Below, in pieces: positions 62,701 through 64,000 of a stretch of 64,000 bases of DNA. A model generated the notes under the pieces. It saw only the letters and a list, made by a program, of their open reading frames with translations, did no database searches and was not told the DNA's origin. Position numbers and translations under genes: made by a program. The stretch lies in NCBI GenBank assembly GCA_016713535.1, contig JADJOY010000007.1, positions 1-64,000 of the forward strand, given 5' to 3'. Within the stretch, counting starts at the first letter, position 1. Each line of letters opens with the position of its first letter. Source of the stretch: JADJOY01 sp016713535 [NCBI: Deltaproteobacteria bacterium] (GTDB lineage: Bacteria; JADJOY01).

Positions 62701-64000
62701 GCCCCGCTCCCGCAACTCCCTCCCGACGAGCCCACGATCGCCTCCGATCCCGCGCCCCGCGCGTTCCTCCGCACCCTGGTCGCGTTCCGCACCGACGAGC
62801 ACTTCGGCGTCGGCGAGGCCTTCGACGTGAGCGCGACCGGCATCTTCGTGCGCAGCGACGACCCGCCGCTGGTGGGCGGCGCGGTGGCGCTCAAGCTGCG
62901 TCTCGACGGCCACGCGCCCGACGAGGTCGTGGCGGTCGAGGGCGAGGTCGTGCTCGCCGCGCGCAACCCTGGCTCGCCGCGCTCCGGGTTCGCGGTGAAG
63001 TTCGCCCCCGGCTCGGTCGAGGCCGCGCGCCGCTTCCACGAGCAGGTCCACGGCAGCACGGTCCGCACGCACTTCGACGCCCAGCTCGGCCGCTGGCAGC
63101 TCGAGGGGCCGGACGCTGCGGCGCGGTTCGAGATCCTCGAGATGATCGGCTCGGGCGCCACCAGCGAGGTCTTCCGCGCCCGCGACCTCACCCACCACCG
63201 CGTCGTCGCGCTCAAGATCCTGCGCCTCCAGGTGGCGCGCGACGACGAGATCGTGGCGCGGCTCCACCGCGAGGCCGAGCTGGTGGGCCTGATCCACCAC
63301 CCCCGCATCGCCCAGGTACACGAGAGCGGCGTGCTCGACGGCCGCCCGTACCTGTGCATGGAGCTGGTCGAGGGATCACCGCTCTCGCACGTGCTCTTCG
63401 ATCACCACCACCTGAGCGAGCCCGAGGTGGTGCGCTTGCTCCTCGACGCCGCCGAGGGGCTCGCCGCCGCGCACCGCGCCGGCGTCGTCCATCGCGACCT
63501 CAAGCCCTCCAACCTGATGGTCACCCCCGACGGGCGCGCCAAGGTCCTCGACTTCGGCATCGCGCGCGGCCGCCTGCAGAGCCGCATCACCCACGCTGGC
63601 GCCTTCATCGGCACCCCGATCTACGCCGCGCCCGAGCAGCTCGTGGGAGCGACCGCTTCGCCACGCACCGACGTGTACGCGCTCGGCTGCGTGCTGTTCC
63701 GCGCGCTCACGGGCGTCGAGGTCCAGGACGCCGCGACCCTCGAGGCGATCCTCGATCGCCAGTACAGCGGCCAGCGCACCTCGGTCCGCGACCACCGCCC
63801 GGAGCTCGGCGATGCCATCGATCGCATCGTGGCGCGTTGCCTCGCGACCGACCCCGCCGACCGTTTCCTGGACGCGGGCGCCGTCCACGAGGCGCTGCTC
63901 GCGCTGCCGAGCCCGGTGGCGAGCGTGGACCTCGAAACCGTCGACCCCTGCGCCGCGGTGGCACCGCGGCGGGCACTGCTCGGCGAGCACGACGAAGCCG
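62701..64000 (+). CDS. PilZ-domain Ser/Thr protein kinase, cut by window end
   Basis: The frame is open from about 62587 to the edge, with no ATG, GTG or TTG before 62827, so the start is uncertain (a frameshift upstream is likely). A PilZ-like domain (LVAFRTDEHFGVGEAFDVSATGIFVRSD, then GGAVALKLRLDG and VVAVEGEVVLA) occupies the first ~110 residues. The kinase follows: EMIGSGATSEVFRARD, ALKILRLQ, HRDLKPSNLMV, VLDFGIARG, AAPEQLVG, DVYALGCVLF, DRIVARCLATDPADRF. PilZ domains bind c-di-GMP; this pairing would couple second messenger to phosphorylation, but the RxxxR binding motif is not clear here. C-terminus missing. Confidence 0.85.

Overview
This is a very GC-rich, gene-dense chromosomal window with no phage, CRISPR array, rRNA or complete tRNA. 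It carries three Ser/Thr kinases fused to TPR-like, receiver or PilZ modules, many Sec-exported lipoproteins, a SUMF1-type lipoprotein, several acyl-CoA dehydrogenases, DUF35/thiolase pairs, and luciferase-like and PQQ-type exported enzymes. That mix suggests an uncultured free-living soil or groundwater bacterium of the former Deltaproteobacteria (Myxococcota- or Binatota/Desulfobacterota_B-like). This placement is inference from gene content only.

Layout. 0-2.2 kb: decayed IS110 transposase and a REP-associated tyrosine transposase (RAYT) flanked by REP hairpins. 2.2-17 kb: acyl-CoA catabolism. A minus-strand unit (acyl-CoA ligase, two acyl-CoA dehydrogenases, P450) diverges from a plus-strand DUF35 + thiolase/aldolase pair. 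Further on come a DMT permease, three SDRs, an M28 peptidase and a family III CoA-transferase. Two identical-architecture operators (TTGACG-N3-CGTCAA) sit in the two divergent promoters at 8061 and 14855. The P450/ACAD/ACAD/DUF35/Ltp2-like content resembles the actinobacterial igr locus for steroid side-chain removal. 17.6-22.2 kb: TPR-kinase, a membrane protein, and a pentameric ligand-gated-channel-like gene cut by an in-frame TAG. 22.2-26.3 kb: exported arylsulfatase, a HAD phosphatase-2H phosphoesterase fusion, a lipoprotein and a DUF2252 tail fragment. 27-38 kb: GNAT, acyl-CoA dehydrogenase, orphan antitoxin, SUMF1 lipoprotein, TPR proteins, exported protease overlapping a luciferase-like oxidoreductase, acyltransferase and epimerase. 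38-52.8 kb: two GGDEF-type or lipid-related units, sorbosone-dehydrogenase-like lipoprotein, cold-shock protein with a textbook terminator, SemiSWEET, aldo-keto reductase, SGNH hydrolase, GT-C-like membrane enzyme, TraB/GumN protein and a receiver-kinase-receiver protein. 52.8-64 kb: thiolase + HMG-CoA-synthase-like/DUF35 fusion, membrane diguanylate cyclase, GMC oxidoreductase with its small partner, glutathione peroxidase, RlpA, TetR and a PilZ-kinase running off the end.

Two features run through the window. First, intergenic spaces are packed with several families of short palindromic repeats, often paired in inverted orientation (BIME-like); some run into gene ends. Second, at least eleven otherwise well-conserved genes carry single-base frameshifts, often at homopolymers. 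This looks more like uncorrected sequencing indels than wholesale gene decay, so those genes are annotated across the shift.
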